This document shows, piece by piece, positions 5,917 to 14,128 of a stretch of 15,449 bases of DNA. Both the position numbers and the translations under genes were made by a program. Within the stretch, counting starts at the first letter, position 1. Each line of letters opens with the position of its first letter. The stretch lies in assembly GCA_027593305.1 (NCBI GenBank), contig JAQCJA010000050.1, positions 1-15,449 on the forward strand, in the 5' to 3' direction. Under the pieces are notes generated by a model that was not told the origin of the DNA, ran no database searches, and saw nothing but the letters and a program-made list of their open reading frames with translations. Origin of the DNA: a bacterium. Lineage in GTDB: Bacteria; Latescibacterota; UBA2968; UBA8231.

Positions 5917-7107
5917 ATGCGCGAACTTCAACCCCTCATCAATTCCCTGTTGCCGGACCTGGTGGCACTGCGCCACGAGTTGCATCGCCATCCGGAGCTG
6001 GCCTACGAGGAGCACGCCACGGCGGCCCGCATCGTTGACCAGTTGCAGCATGTGCCGGGCATCACCCTGCGAACCGGGGTTGCCGGCACCGGTGTTGTCG
6101 CCACTCTGGGCGCTGACCGCCCCGGTCCCTGTGTCGCCCTGCGGGCGGATATGGATGCGCTGCCCATCGAGGAGCAGGGGGATCACGCCCATCGGTCCAC
6201 GGTGCCGGGAAAGATGCACGCCTGCGGCCACGATGGTCACGTCACCTGCCTGGTCGGCGCGGCGCAGGTACTGGCACAGTTGGGCGACGAACTCGAGGGA
6301 CCGGTGAAATTCCTGTTTCAACCCGCCGAAGAAGGGGGCGCCGGAGCCCGCCGGATGTGCGAGGAAGGAGTGCTCGACGATCCGCCGGTGCAGGCCATCT
6401 TCGGCCTGCACGGATGGCCGACTCTGCCCCAGGGCCAGGTTGGCGTCCACGCAGGCGGGTTTCTGGCCAGTTCCGATCGGCTGCACATCGCCGTGCGCGG
6501 CGTCGGGGCCCATGCCGCCTTCCCGCACGAGGGAATCGACACGGTCCTGGTGGCAGCGCACATCATCGTTGCCCTGCAATCGATCGTCGCCCGCAACACT
6601 GCACCGTTGGACAGTGTCGTTGTCACCGTGTCACAGGTTCACGGCGGCACGGCGTTCAACATTATTCCCGGGCAGGTGCTGCTGACGGGTACGATCCGGA
6701 CGCTGCATGCGGCGACACGGGAACGGACCTTTGCACACATTCACCGGGTCGCCACCGACACCGCCCGAGCCTTCGGCGCCACGGCCGCAGTTGTCATTGA
6801 CGATGGCTATCCCGTGCTGGAAAACGATCCCGGCGCCACCGAGTACGTGCGCCGGGTTGCGGCCCACACGATGACGCCCGTCGACATCGCCCCGGTTATG
6901 GGGGGCGAGGATTTTGCCTTCTACGCGCAGCAGGTGCCAGCATCCTTCGTTGCCCTCGGCGTACGTCCCGTCGATCGGGATACGTATCCGACCCTGCACC
7001 AGGCCGATTATGACTTTCACGACGGCGCCATCCCTCTGGGCGTCGGGCTGCACGTCGACATCGCCCGCCGCTTCTGGCGCGAGGGTCCCCGGTCCAGCGT
7101 CGCGTGA
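5917..7107 (+). CDS. M20 family amidohydrolase (hippurate / IAA-amino-acid hydrolase type)
   Basis: The 396-residue protein is a metal-dependent M20D aminoacylase-type hydrolase that cleaves N-acyl amino acids. It shows LRHELHRHPELAYEE near the N-terminus, RADMDALPI (77-84), the metal-site HACGHDGH (101-108, Cys103 and His105), the catalytic and metal glutamates in FQPAEEGGAGA (134-144, Glu138/Glu139), His165 in GLHGWP, and GGEDFAFY (329-336) with His361 near the C-terminus. The dimerisation (lid) domain spans roughly 185-300. All expected metal and catalytic residues are present, so it is probably active in the cytoplasm. ATG 5917 is chosen because homology starts there and GAGG lies 4 bp ahead; an upstream extension to GTG 5809 is open but adds only low-complexity residues. 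The acyl-amino-acid substrate is not known. Confidence 0.9.
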   Translation: MRELQPLINSLLPDLVALRHELHRHPELAYEEHATAARIVDQLQHVPGITLRTGVAGTGVVATLGADRPGPCVALRADMDALPIEEQGDHAHRSTVPGKMHACGHDGHVTCLVGAAQVLAQLGDELEGPVKFLFQPAEEGGAGARRMCEEGVLDDPPVQAIFGLHGWPTLPQGQVGVHAGGFLASSDRLHIAVRGVGAHAAFPHEGIDTVLVAAHIIVALQSIVARNTAPLDSVVVTVSQVHGGTAFNIIPGQVLLTGTIRTLHAATRERTFAHIHRVATDTARAFGATAAVVIDDGYPVLENDPGATEYVRRVAAHTMTPVDIAPVMGGEDFAFYAQQVPASFVALGVRPVDRDTYPTLHQADYDFHDGAIPLGVGLHVDIARRFWREGPRSSVA

Positions 7108-7111
7108 CGGT

Positions 7112-7738
7112 ATGACCCAGATCGACTACTACGACTACACACCCACGGTAACGCTGGCGCGCCCTGTCGCCTGTATCGGGCACCCGGGGTGTGCCTACCG
7201 TGAAGTGGCCTACGATCTGGCGGCGCTTACCGGTCTGCCCCTGCACGACTTCGATCGCCGCCTCGAACACGAGATCGGACAGAACTTGTGGGCCTACCTC
7301 CGCACCCACGGCAGCGACCGCCTGCACAGCCTCGAAGAGGCACTGCTGCCCGGCCTGCTGAACCAGTCCCCGCCGGGCCTGCTGCTGCTGGGTGAGGGAG
7401 CCCTGCACAGCGGCCCACAACTGGCCCGGGTGCGGGCGCAGGCGGCACTGATATTTTTCCGCCTGCCACGCGCGACCTGCTACTGGGCCCTGCGTCGGCA
7501 ATTGGAGGAGCGTGGCGGTGCGCTGCGGCACCCATGGCTGCCCGACCGCCTCGAGGAACCCCAGGATCTGCAGCCTTTTCTCGACGGCATCGGGCCCGTA
7601 CGTGCCGCTGCCGACCACGTGATCGATATGGAGGGCCAGGGCGTGCACGAAGTGGTACGGGCCCTGCAGGCATTGCTGCCGGCTCTGGGCAAAACTGGCA
7701 GCGCAGTGATTCACCCTACCGACGGATCCAGATCATGA
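7112..7738 (+). CDS. Shikimate-kinase-like protein, probable pseudokinase
   Basis: The 208-residue product keeps the outline of shikimate kinase (AroK): a glycine loop IGHPGCAYREVA (22-33), the substrate motif DFDRRLEHEIG (46-56) followed by a helix and HSLEEALL (72-79), and LGEGALHS (93-100) where the family has its Gly-rich shikimate-binding segment. The Walker A loop that should read GxxGxGK[ST] is GHPGCAYR, so the lysine and Ser/Thr that bind ATP phosphate are absent, and the usual FRxxE arginine is replaced. It is therefore unlikely to be an active shikimate kinase. Start ATG 7112 lies 4 bp after the amidohydrolase stop. The stop overlaps the YceH start by 4 bp (ATGA), so translation of the two is probably coupled. 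A divergent nucleotide-independent binding role is possible; the homology call rests on motif order only. Confidence 0.65.
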   Translation: MTQIDYYDYTPTVTLARPVACIGHPGCAYREVAYDLAALTGLPLHDFDRRLEHEIGQNLWAYLRTHGSDRLHSLEEALLPGLLNQSPPGLLLLGEGALHSGPQLARVRAQAALIFFRLPRATCYWALRRQLEERGGALRHPWLPDRLEEPQDLQPFLDGIGPVRAAADHVIDMEGQGVHEVVRALQALLPALGKTGSAVIHPTDGSRS

Positions 7739-8451
7739 CGGAACCCATAGAGGCCACCGAACCCACGCCAGACACAGACTCTCAGCAACCGCTGCTCAAC
7801 ACACTCGAAGTGCGGGTCCTTGGCTGTCTGATGGAAAAAGAAGCGACGACACCGGAGAACTATCCGCTGTCGCTCAATGCCCTGACCAACGCCTGCAACC
7901 AGAAGTCCAACCGCAGCCCCGTAGTCGACTTCGACGACAAGATGGTGGCGCGGGCGCTGGAATCGATGCGTGAGAAGGGACTGGTGCGTGTCGTCACCGG
8001 CGCCGAGCAACGGATCCCCAAACACCGTCACGTGTTCGATGAACGGATGGGACTGACGGCGGCACAGATGGCGGTGCTGTGCGAACTGATGGTCCGCGGC
8101 GCGCAGACCGTCGGCGAACTGCGCGGCCGCGCCAGTCGCATGCACCCCTTCGAAGAGCTGTCGCACGTGGAGGCCGTGCTCCAGCAATTGCTGGAGCGGG
8201 CACCGGCGGCCGTTGTGCAACTGCCGCGGCAACCGGGCCGCAAGGAACCACGCTATGCCCATCTGTTCGCCGGAGAGCCCGCCGGGTCCGCGGACGAGGA
8301 GGCGAGAGAACTGCCCCCGGAAGCTGCGACGCTGGTGGTCCGCGCCGAGAACGATCGGATCGCTGCTCTCGAGGCGTCTGTAGAGCAACTGCGCGCCGCG
8401 GTGGCGGCACTGCATCAGGAGCTGGCAACGTTCCGGCAACAGTTCGACTAG
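7735..8451 (+). CDS. yceH: YceH family protein (DUF480)
   Basis: The 238-residue protein matches the YceH/DUF480 family of tandem winged-helix proteins. It has LEVRVLGCLMEKEATTPENYPLS (27-49) then NQKSNRSPV (60-68), the classic first-domain signature, and a second winged helix with AQTVGELRGRASRMHPFEEL (123-142). The C-terminus (about 195-236) is a predicted coiled coil with heptad leucines (IAALEASVEQL and on), a feature of longer members. The family is common in Proteobacteria and related phyla; its function is unknown, though the fold suggests nucleic-acid or protein binding. Start ATG 7735 overlaps the stop of the shikimate-kinase-like gene. Confidence 0.9.
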   Translation: MTEPIEATEPTPDTDSQQPLLNTLEVRVLGCLMEKEATTPENYPLSLNALTNACNQKSNRSPVVDFDDKMVARALESMREKGLVRVVTGAEQRIPKHRHVFDERMGLTAAQMAVLCELMVRGAQTVGELRGRASRMHPFEELSHVEAVLQQLLERAPAAVVQLPRQPGRKEPRYAHLFAGEPAGSADEEARELPPEAATLVVRAENDRIAALEASVEQLRAAVAALHQELATFRQQFD

Positions 8452-8508
8452 TTCAATCGACGCACCACAATCCCACGCAGGCGACACAAGACCGCTGGAG
8501 ACCGCCAA

Positions 8509-10017
8509 GTGATCGACCCCAAATACCTGCTCACCGACGAGCAGATGCGCGACTACCTCACCCGTGGTTTCCTGGTGTTGAAAACCGACTTGCCCAGGAG
8601 CGTGCACGAGCACATCTACCAACGGACCTCGGAGGTCTTTGACAAGGAGGGCAACCCCGGCAACAACATTCTGCCGCGGGTGCCGGAACTGCAGCAGGTT
8701 TTCGCCGATCCAACACTTCGCGGAGCGCTCACGAGTGTGCTGGGGCCCGACCATATCATGCACTCCCACCGCCACTGTCACGTGAACCGCGGACCCGGGG
8801 AAGGTGGCGGCGTACACAAGGACAGCTACTGGGGCTACCAACGAGTACGCAATCATCGCACGCGCTGGGCGATGCTGTTCTACTACCCCCAGGATTGTCC
8901 CGAGTCGATCGGCCCCACAGGTGTCGTGCCCGGATCCCACACATATGAGAAGAAAGAGTCCTGGGAGCCGCTGGCGTCGGTCCTGCCCTGCGTGGGTGAG
9001 GCGGGCACCGTGGTACTGGTGCATTTCGATATCTGGCACCGCGCCTGTCCGAACCTGACGGACAAGACGCGGTTCATGATGAAGTTCCAGTTCACCCGCA
9101 TGTCGGAGCCAACGACGCCCACATGGAACAACAGGTCCGCCGCCTGGCCGGCAGGCAATGGCGCTGGTGATCGCCATCGGTGCATGTGGACGAAGTTGTG
9201 GAACTGGCATCGTGGGGCGCCCTTCGCCGACGTGCCTGCAACGGTGATGCCCACGACACAAGCGACGACACAAGCGACGACACAGGCCCTGGCACATCTG
9301 CGCGCTGGGGATCCTGCGCAGCGTATGGCTGCCGCCGACAATCTGGGACTCAGCGGTGTCAGCGATGAGGTCCTGTCGGCGTTGCGTGAGGCGCTGCGCG
9401 ACGAAGCCGAAACGGTGCGGCTGAACGCTGCCTATGCGCTGGCCGCCATTGGCACACCGGCGGTGGACATCCTGCTGGACTGTCTCGACGACGACATGGT
9501 GCCGGCTCGGTTGAGTGCCGCCTACGGCCTGTCGGCCCTGGGGCCGGAAGCCGAACCGTCCCTCGTGCGCGCCTGCCGCGACCAGTCGGAGGCCCGCCGC
9601 GGCTACGCCGCTTTTGCCCTCGGAGAACTGGGTGCCGCAGTCAGTGCCAGGGGCGCCGCCGCCGTGGCGTCCTTGACGGAGGATCCCGCCGAATTCGTGC
9701 GTCGCAATGCGGCCGACGCCCTGGGCACCATCCCATCGCGAAGCCGCAAGGTGATCCCGGCCCTGACGCAGCTGCTGGCCGACGACAGCGCCCAGGTGCG
9801 GTTCGACGCGGCCTACGCTCTGGCCCGGCATGGTCGCGCCGCCAGGCCGGCAACGGATGCCCTCGTGGCAGCACTGGGTGACGACAACCGTTACGTGCGC
9901 AATCACGCGATCGAGGCGCTCAAACGCATCGGCACGCCACAGGCGACGGCGGCGCTCTTCGACTTTCTTGAAGTCTCCCGCTGGTGTCCGATCACGACCA
10001 AAGAGACCACGTTCTGA
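8509..10017 (+). CDS. Phytanoyl-CoA dioxygenase family protein fused to C-terminal HEAT repeats
   Basis: The 502-residue product has two parts. Residues about 1-240 form a PhyH-type Fe(II)/2-oxoglutarate oxygenase: the iron triad is H103-x-D105 in GGVHKDSY and H177 in IWHRACPN, and R188 in DKTRFMM probably binds 2-oxoglutarate. A linker with TTQA repeats (249-260) follows, then about seven HEAT repeats (261-495), each a helix pair such as REALRDEAETVRLNAAYALAAIG. PhyH enzymes hydroxylate small organic substrates; HEAT repeats usually bind proteins. Start GTG 8509 has GGAG eight bases upstream. It is followed after 4 bp by the HTTM gene, suggesting a shared operon. All iron ligands are present, so activity is likely; the substrate is unknown. 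Confidence 0.87.
   Translation: MIDPKYLLTDEQMRDYLTRGFLVLKTDLPRSVHEHIYQRTSEVFDKEGNPGNNILPRVPELQQVFADPTLRGALTSVLGPDHIMHSHRHCHVNRGPGEGGGVHKDSYWGYQRVRNHRTRWAMLFYYPQDCPESIGPTGVVPGSHTYEKKESWEPLASVLPCVGEAGTVVLVHFDIWHRACPNLTDKTRFMMKFQFTRMSEPTTPTWNNRSAAWPAGNGAGDRHRCMWTKLWNWHRGAPFADVPATVMPTTQATTQATTQALAHLRAGDPAQRMAAADNLGLSGVSDEVLSALREALRDEAETVRLNAAYALAAIGTPAVDILLDCLDDDMVPARLSAAYGLSALGPEAEPSLVRACRDQSEARRGYAAFALGELGAAVSARGAAAVASLTEDPAEFVRRNAADALGTIPSRSRKVIPALTQLLADDSAQVRFDAAYALARHGRAARPATDALVAALGDDNRYVRNHAIEALKRIGTPQATAALFDFLEVSRWCPITTKETTF
9253..9288 (+). repeat. Three 12-bp tandem repeats in the PhyH-HEAT linker
   Basis: The unit ACGACACAAGCG occurs twice exactly (9253-9264, 9265-9276) and a third time with changes at its end (ACGACACAGGCC, 9277-9288). 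In frame it encodes the TTQA linker repeat between the oxygenase and HEAT domains. Unit number changes would lengthen or shorten the linker by four residues without a frameshift. Confidence 0.8.
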
Positions 10018-10021
10018 ACAG

Positions 10022-11573
10022 ATGGGCCCAGCCCGGTTGACACGGCCGGTTCCCTTCTCGACCCGTCTGCGGCTCCTGTCGCAACTCGATGCGCGCTCCC
10101 TTGCCTGTCTGCGCATCGGTACGGCGCTGGTGCTGGCGTGGGATATGGTGCGCGTCCTGCGCGTGGCCCCCGACTGGTGGGCGATGCAGGCCTACGGCGA
10201 ACCCAAGCTGCCGGCCTGGCTCGTTCTCGGGTCGGAGACTGTGACCCTGCAACTGGCGGCGATCGCCGTGCTTGCTGTCAGCCTGCTGCTGGCGCTCGGC
10301 TGGCGCACCGGACCGGTCACCATTGCCGCCTGGATCAGTGCCTGTGCTTTTCAGTACGCCGCGCGTGCCACGTCGGACTACCACAACGCGGTGTTGTGCA
10401 CGTTGCTGTTCTGCAGTCTCATCCTGCCCACGGCGACGGTTGCCTCTCTCGACGCCCGTGCCGGCCGCTCATCCCGCATACCGGAATGGCTGGTGACCTG
10501 TGGCAACGCCGGCCTGCTGGTGTTGCTCGCGTGGATCTACCTGTCAACGGCGGCGGCCAAGACGGGCACCGCCTGGTGGTCGGAAGGCTCGGCGGTGTGG
10601 CTGGCTCTGCTCGATCGCGGCACACCGACAACGATGGGGCGCTGGCTCGCCCTGACCACGCCCCCCGTGGATCTGGCCCGCCGTTACGTGGCTGACGGTG
10701 CTGCTGGAATGGTCGGCGCCAGCGCTGTTGATCTGGCGACGAACGCGTATGTTCGCCGTCATCGGTCTTGCGCTGTTCCATCTGTGTATGTGGCCTCTGC
10801 TGAGCCTGGGCAGTTTTCCTCTGACCATGATCGCCGGCATCAGCGCTCTGTTGCCGGGATCCGTCTGGGACCGCGTGCGTTGGCAGCCCGCCGCTCGTGC
10901 CGCTGTGATCCGGCGGCGGCCGGTCATGGGTGGTCGATGGGTCGCGGCGCTGATGGTGCTGGCCCTGGCCATCACGCTGGAAGGGGAACGTGTCGTTGCC
11001 TGGGAGGGCGACGGTGACCGACCGTGGCCGTACCCGGGTGCTGGTCATATCGCCCGTCTGCGCTACCTGTTGGGCATGGAAGTCATCTGGGGGATGTACG
11101 CCCCGGAGCCTTTTCGCCATGTCGGATGGTGGGTCGCCATCGGCTGGCAGGCGGATGGTAGGGTGGTCGATCCGATCACCGGACAAGCGCCGACCCTGGA
11201 CCCACCGGACCCCTCGGGGGCTGATGCCGACCTGCGCTGGCTGGCGCTGTCCGACGCGCCGGAGCTGCTGCAGGGCTGGGGTGTGCAGCATACGTATCGG
11301 AATTTCCTCCTGGCGCAACGCAACCACAGCGGCTCCCGGCGCCTGCAACGGCTGGCTCTGGTCTGGGTCCACGAGCCGCTGACGCCGTTCCACGCGCCGC
11401 ATCAGCGTCAGCCCCTGCTGGTGCTGAGCTGGCCGGAGCGCGACATGCCGGCAGCGACGCTGGAGCAGGTCCTGGGTACTGCCCTGCAGATGCCGGTGTA
11501 CGACGTGGACAGCGGCGTGCTGATCGGCGGCCGGGCGGTCTCTTTGTCCGCCGAACCGGAGTCGTTACCTTAG
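10022..11573 (+). pseudogene. HTTM-domain membrane protein gene, frameshifted by one extra C
   Basis: Two open frames join into one HTTM-family protein, related to vitamin-K-dependent gamma-carboxylase. The first frame (ATG 10022) carries the hydrophobic N-terminal domain: LACLRIGTALVLAWDMVRVL, then several membrane segments, a YHNAVLC motif and YLSTAAAKTG before the WWSEGSAVW loop. The second frame, open from about 10656, carries LTVLLEWSAPALL, IGLALFHLCMWPLLSLGSFPL and a soluble C-terminal part to the stop at 11571-11573. The shift maps best to the C6 run at 10661-10666. Removing one C gives ...TTPPWIWPAVTWLTVLLE..., which fits the family, and a continuous 516-residue frame (1551 bp). As written, the first frame ends at 11017. 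A sequencing or assembly error, or a real inactivating mutation, are both possible. It starts 4 bp after the PhyH-HEAT gene. Confidence 0.78.
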
Positions 11574-11626
11574 CTGCCTTGTGCCAGAATCGCCCACTGT
11601 TGCCACGACAAAGGACGTGTTGCCCC

Positions 11627-12418
11627 ATGTTGAGTCCCGACCAGGTCGAATTTTTCCGCGAGCAGGGGTATCTGCGGATCCCCGGAATGTTCACCCCCGA
11701 ACAGATGGACGGCCTCGATGCCGACCTCGAACGCCTCGTCACCGAATGGGCCCTGACGAGCCCTGGCTGGACCGGCCCCTGGCGTCGGGTGTACATGGAC
11801 GAAAAGACGGAAAAGGCGTCGAAACTGACAGCGATGCACGATCTCTATTTCTATTCGCAGGCGTGGCAACAGGCGGTGACGGATCCGCGTCTGACGGAGG
11901 CGGTCGGCGACATCCTCGGGCCCAACGTCGAACTGCATCACTCGACATTGCACATCAAGCCGCCCTCGGCGGGACATCCTTTTCCGATGCACCAGGATCA
12001 CCCCTTCTACATGCACGAGGATGGTCGCTACATCGATGTGCTTGTGCATCTCGATGACACCTGCCACGAAAATGGCGAGATCCGCTTCCTCGCCGGCTCG
12101 CACAAGCAGGGCGCCCTCGAACACATCACGCAGCTGCCCGACGGCGAGGGCTGTACCCCACACCTGCCCACCGATCAGTACAGTCTCAAGGACACGATTG
12201 CCGTGCCTGCCCAGCGCGGCGACGTGGTGTTTTTCAGCATCCATACGATTCACGGATCCCACATCAACCAGACCGACAAAGCCCGGCGCATGGTTCGTGT
12301 CGGCTACCGTGATCCGCAGAACAAGCAGACGGCCGGGCAGAGCCTCGGTCGTCCCGGCCCCATGGTGCGCGGTTATCGCGATCGCATGGATGGCCAGGAA
12401 CTGCTGCGCAATACCTGA
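11627..12418 (+). CDS. Phytanoyl-CoA dioxygenase (PhyH) family Fe(II)/2OG oxygenase
   Basis: This 263-residue single-domain protein has the PhyH layout. It opens with LSPDQVEFFREQGYLRIPG, the usual N-terminal helix of the family. The iron ligands are H122-x-D124 in PMHQDHPFY and H209 in HTIHGSH, with R220/R221 in the KARRMVRVGY strand as the 2-oxoglutarate-binding region. Other family marks are GEIRFLAGSHKQG (150-162) and RGDVVFF (197-203). It should hydroxylate a small substrate with O2 and 2-oxoglutarate; the substrate is not readable. ATG 11627 is chosen because family homology starts there and AAGGA (11611-11615) lies 11 bp upstream. It follows the HTTM gene by 53 bp and precedes the dehydrogenase by 35 bp. 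Confidence 0.87.
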   Translation: MLSPDQVEFFREQGYLRIPGMFTPEQMDGLDADLERLVTEWALTSPGWTGPWRRVYMDEKTEKASKLTAMHDLYFYSQAWQQAVTDPRLTEAVGDILGPNVELHHSTLHIKPPSAGHPFPMHQDHPFYMHEDGRYIDVLVHLDDTCHENGEIRFLAGSHKQGALEHITQLPDGEGCTPHLPTDQYSLKDTIAVPAQRGDVVFFSIHTIHGSHINQTDKARRMVRVGYRDPQNKQTAGQSLGRPGPMVRGYRDRMDGQELLRNT

Positions 12419-12453
12419 ACTCAATCGCCCCACTACCAGGAGACTGTTTAGAT

Positions 12454-14040
12454 ATGTCGAAGGCCCAGAAGGTCCTTGTCGCCGGCGCATGGAGAGATTC
12501 GCAGGCGTCAGGCACCTTCGAACCGGACAACCCGACAACCCGCCAGGCGACGGGTGAACGCTACCCTGTCAGCAACGAAGCAGAAGTGCTGGAAGCCATC
12601 GAGGCAGCGGCGCTGGCTTCGGAAGAATTGCGGGCCTTCTATCCAGAAGGTGTCGCCCGCTTTCTCGAGACGTACGCGGACCGGATCGAGGCAAACGCTG
12701 ACGAGATCGTCTCCATGGCCGCCACCGAATCGGGACTGCCTGCACCGACACGTCTGGCGGCCATTGAACTTCCCCGTACCACCGGGCAACTGCGACAGGC
12801 GGCAAGGGCGGCTCGAACAGGTTCCTGGTGCCTGCCGACGATTGATACGGCCAGCAACATCCGCTCCCTCTATCAGGCGCTGGAGGGCGGCGTCGCCGTC
12901 TTCGGACCGAACAATTTCCCCCTTGCCTTCAACAGTGTTTCCGGTGGTGATTTTGCTGCCGCCATCGGTGCCGGTTGCCCCGTCATCGGCAAGGCGAACT
13001 CGTCGCATCCGGGTACCAGTCGCCTGCTGGCAGAAGAGGCTCTGGAAGCCCTCAAGGCAATGGGGTTGCCGCCGGCGACGGTGCAACTCATCTACCGTAC
13101 CGACCACGCCGTGGGGGCCAAACTGGTGTCGCATGCAAGGATCGGCGCCACCGGCTACACGGGTTCCCGCAGCGCGGGTCTGACATTGAAGGCCACCGCC
13201 GATGCCGCCGGCAAGCCGATCTACCTGGAGCTCAGTTCCATCAACCCCGTCTACATCCTGCCGGGGGCCCTGCAGGAACGTGGCGAATCGCTGGCCGATG
13301 ACTTCAGCACCTCCTGTTTGCTGGGCGCCGGCCAGTTCTGCACCAATCCCGGCATCGTCGTGCTGCTCAAGGGTGACACGACGGACAGCTTCATTCAGCA
13401 GGTGAAAGAGCGGTTCGAGGCAGCACCTGTGGGCACGCTGCTGGCCCGGGGTGTTGAAACGGGACTCAGTCACAGCGTCGCGACCCTGCAGCAGGCCGGT
13501 GCCGAACTGCTGACCGGCGGCCAGGCCGGCGCCGGCAAGGGGTTCAGTTTCAGCAATACCTTGCTGCACGTGACGGGCGCGACATTCCTGCAGAACCCCG
13601 AAGCGCTGCAGACGGAGGCCTTTGGCAACGAGAGCCTGTTCATCGTTGCTGACGACGTCGATCAGGCCTGCGCCGTGGCACGCCATTTCGAAGGCAACCT
13701 GACGGGTTGCATCTATTCGGCTACGGCTGGCACTGACGACGACGCCTACAACCGTATCGCCCCGCTGTTGCGGCGCAAAGTCGGCCGATTGCTCAATGAC
13801 AAGATGCCCACCGGCGTGGCTGTGGTGCCGTCCATGAACCACGGCGGGCCGTATCCGGCGACGGGGCACCCCGGTTTCACCGCTGTCGGCATCCCCGCAT
13901 CCCTGCGGCGCTTCGGCATGTTGTCTTGTTACGACAATGTTCGTGACGACCGACTGCCAGCGGAGTTGCGGAACAAGAATCCCGGCGGTGTGGCACGCCT
14001 GGTGGATGGCGTGTGGTCTACCGGGGATGTTCCCGCGTAA
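12454..14040 (+). CDS. 2,5-dioxovalerate (alpha-ketoglutarate semialdehyde) dehydrogenase-like aldehyde dehydrogenase
   Basis: The 528-residue protein is an aldehyde dehydrogenase of the subgroup that oxidises alpha-ketoglutarate semialdehyde to 2-oxoglutarate with NAD(P)+, the last step of oxidative pentose, glucarate and hydroxyproline routes. Signatures seen are FGPNNFPLAFN (150-160) with the catalytic Asn154, Lys180 in IGKANSSHPGTS, the nucleotide-loop GYTGSRSAG (234-242), Glu259 in YLELSSINPVYILPGAL, and catalytic Cys296 in GAGQFCTNPG. The ELSSINP wording and missing extra domains separate it from betaine-aldehyde and succinate-semialdehyde enzymes. Start ATG 12454 has AGGAG (12438-12442) 11 bp upstream. 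Downstream lies a strong terminator, making it the last gene of the unit. Its product 2-oxoglutarate is the co-substrate of the two PhyH enzymes upstream; a link is inference. Confidence 0.85.
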   Translation: MSKAQKVLVAGAWRDSQASGTFEPDNPTTRQATGERYPVSNEAEVLEAIEAAALASEELRAFYPEGVARFLETYADRIEANADEIVSMAATESGLPAPTRLAAIELPRTTGQLRQAARAARTGSWCLPTIDTASNIRSLYQALEGGVAVFGPNNFPLAFNSVSGGDFAAAIGAGCPVIGKANSSHPGTSRLLAEEALEALKAMGLPPATVQLIYRTDHAVGAKLVSHARIGATGYTGSRSAGLTLKATADAAGKPIYLELSSINPVYILPGALQERGESLADDFSTSCLLGAGQFCTNPGIVVLLKGDTTDSFIQQVKERFEAAPVGTLLARGVETGLSHSVATLQQAGAELLTGGQAGAGKGFSFSNTLLHVTGATFLQNPEALQTEAFGNESLFIVADDVDQACAVARHFEGNLTGCIYSATAGTDDDAYNRIAPLLRRKVGRLLNDKMPTGVAVVPSMNHGGPYPATGHPGFTAVGIPASLRRFGMLSCYDNVRDDRLPAELRNKNPGGVARLVDGVWSTGDVPA

Positions 14041-14065
14041 GGGCGCGCCGCACCGGTAAACGAAA

Positions 14066-14098
14066 AAACGCCTCGTCATGGGCCATGACGGGGCGTTT
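14066..14098. terminator. Long bidirectional hairpin terminator between convergent genes
   Basis: AAACGCC-T-CGTCATG (14066-14080) pairs with CATGACG-G-GGCGTTT (14084-14098) in a 15-bp stem with one T-G wobble and a GGC loop. Read on the minus strand, the stem is followed by a six-base U tract (from AAAAAA at 14063-14068), an ideal rho-independent terminator for the response regulator. On the plus strand only three T follow, so it is weaker for the dehydrogenase. It lies between the two converging stops (14040 and 14129). Confidence 0.88.
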
Positions 14099-14128
14099 GC
14101 CGCACGATCGAACCTCAATAGGGTCGGT

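Noticed and set aside
7711..10116. Very long minus-strand open frame (801 codons) opposite yceH and PhyH-HEAT
   Set aside because: It mirrors clear plus-strand genes, is rich in His, Arg and Gln without motifs, and arises from GC-rich codon bias.
10698..11573. Second half of the HTTM region as an independent gene starting at GTG 10698
   Set aside because: The start lies inside a membrane segment of the family and has no ribosome-binding site; a frameshift in the C6 run explains both halves.
12508..14118. Minus-strand open frame of 536 codons
   Set aside because: It is fully antisense to the aldehyde dehydrogenase, which has all catalytic motifs; the antisense product shows no domain.
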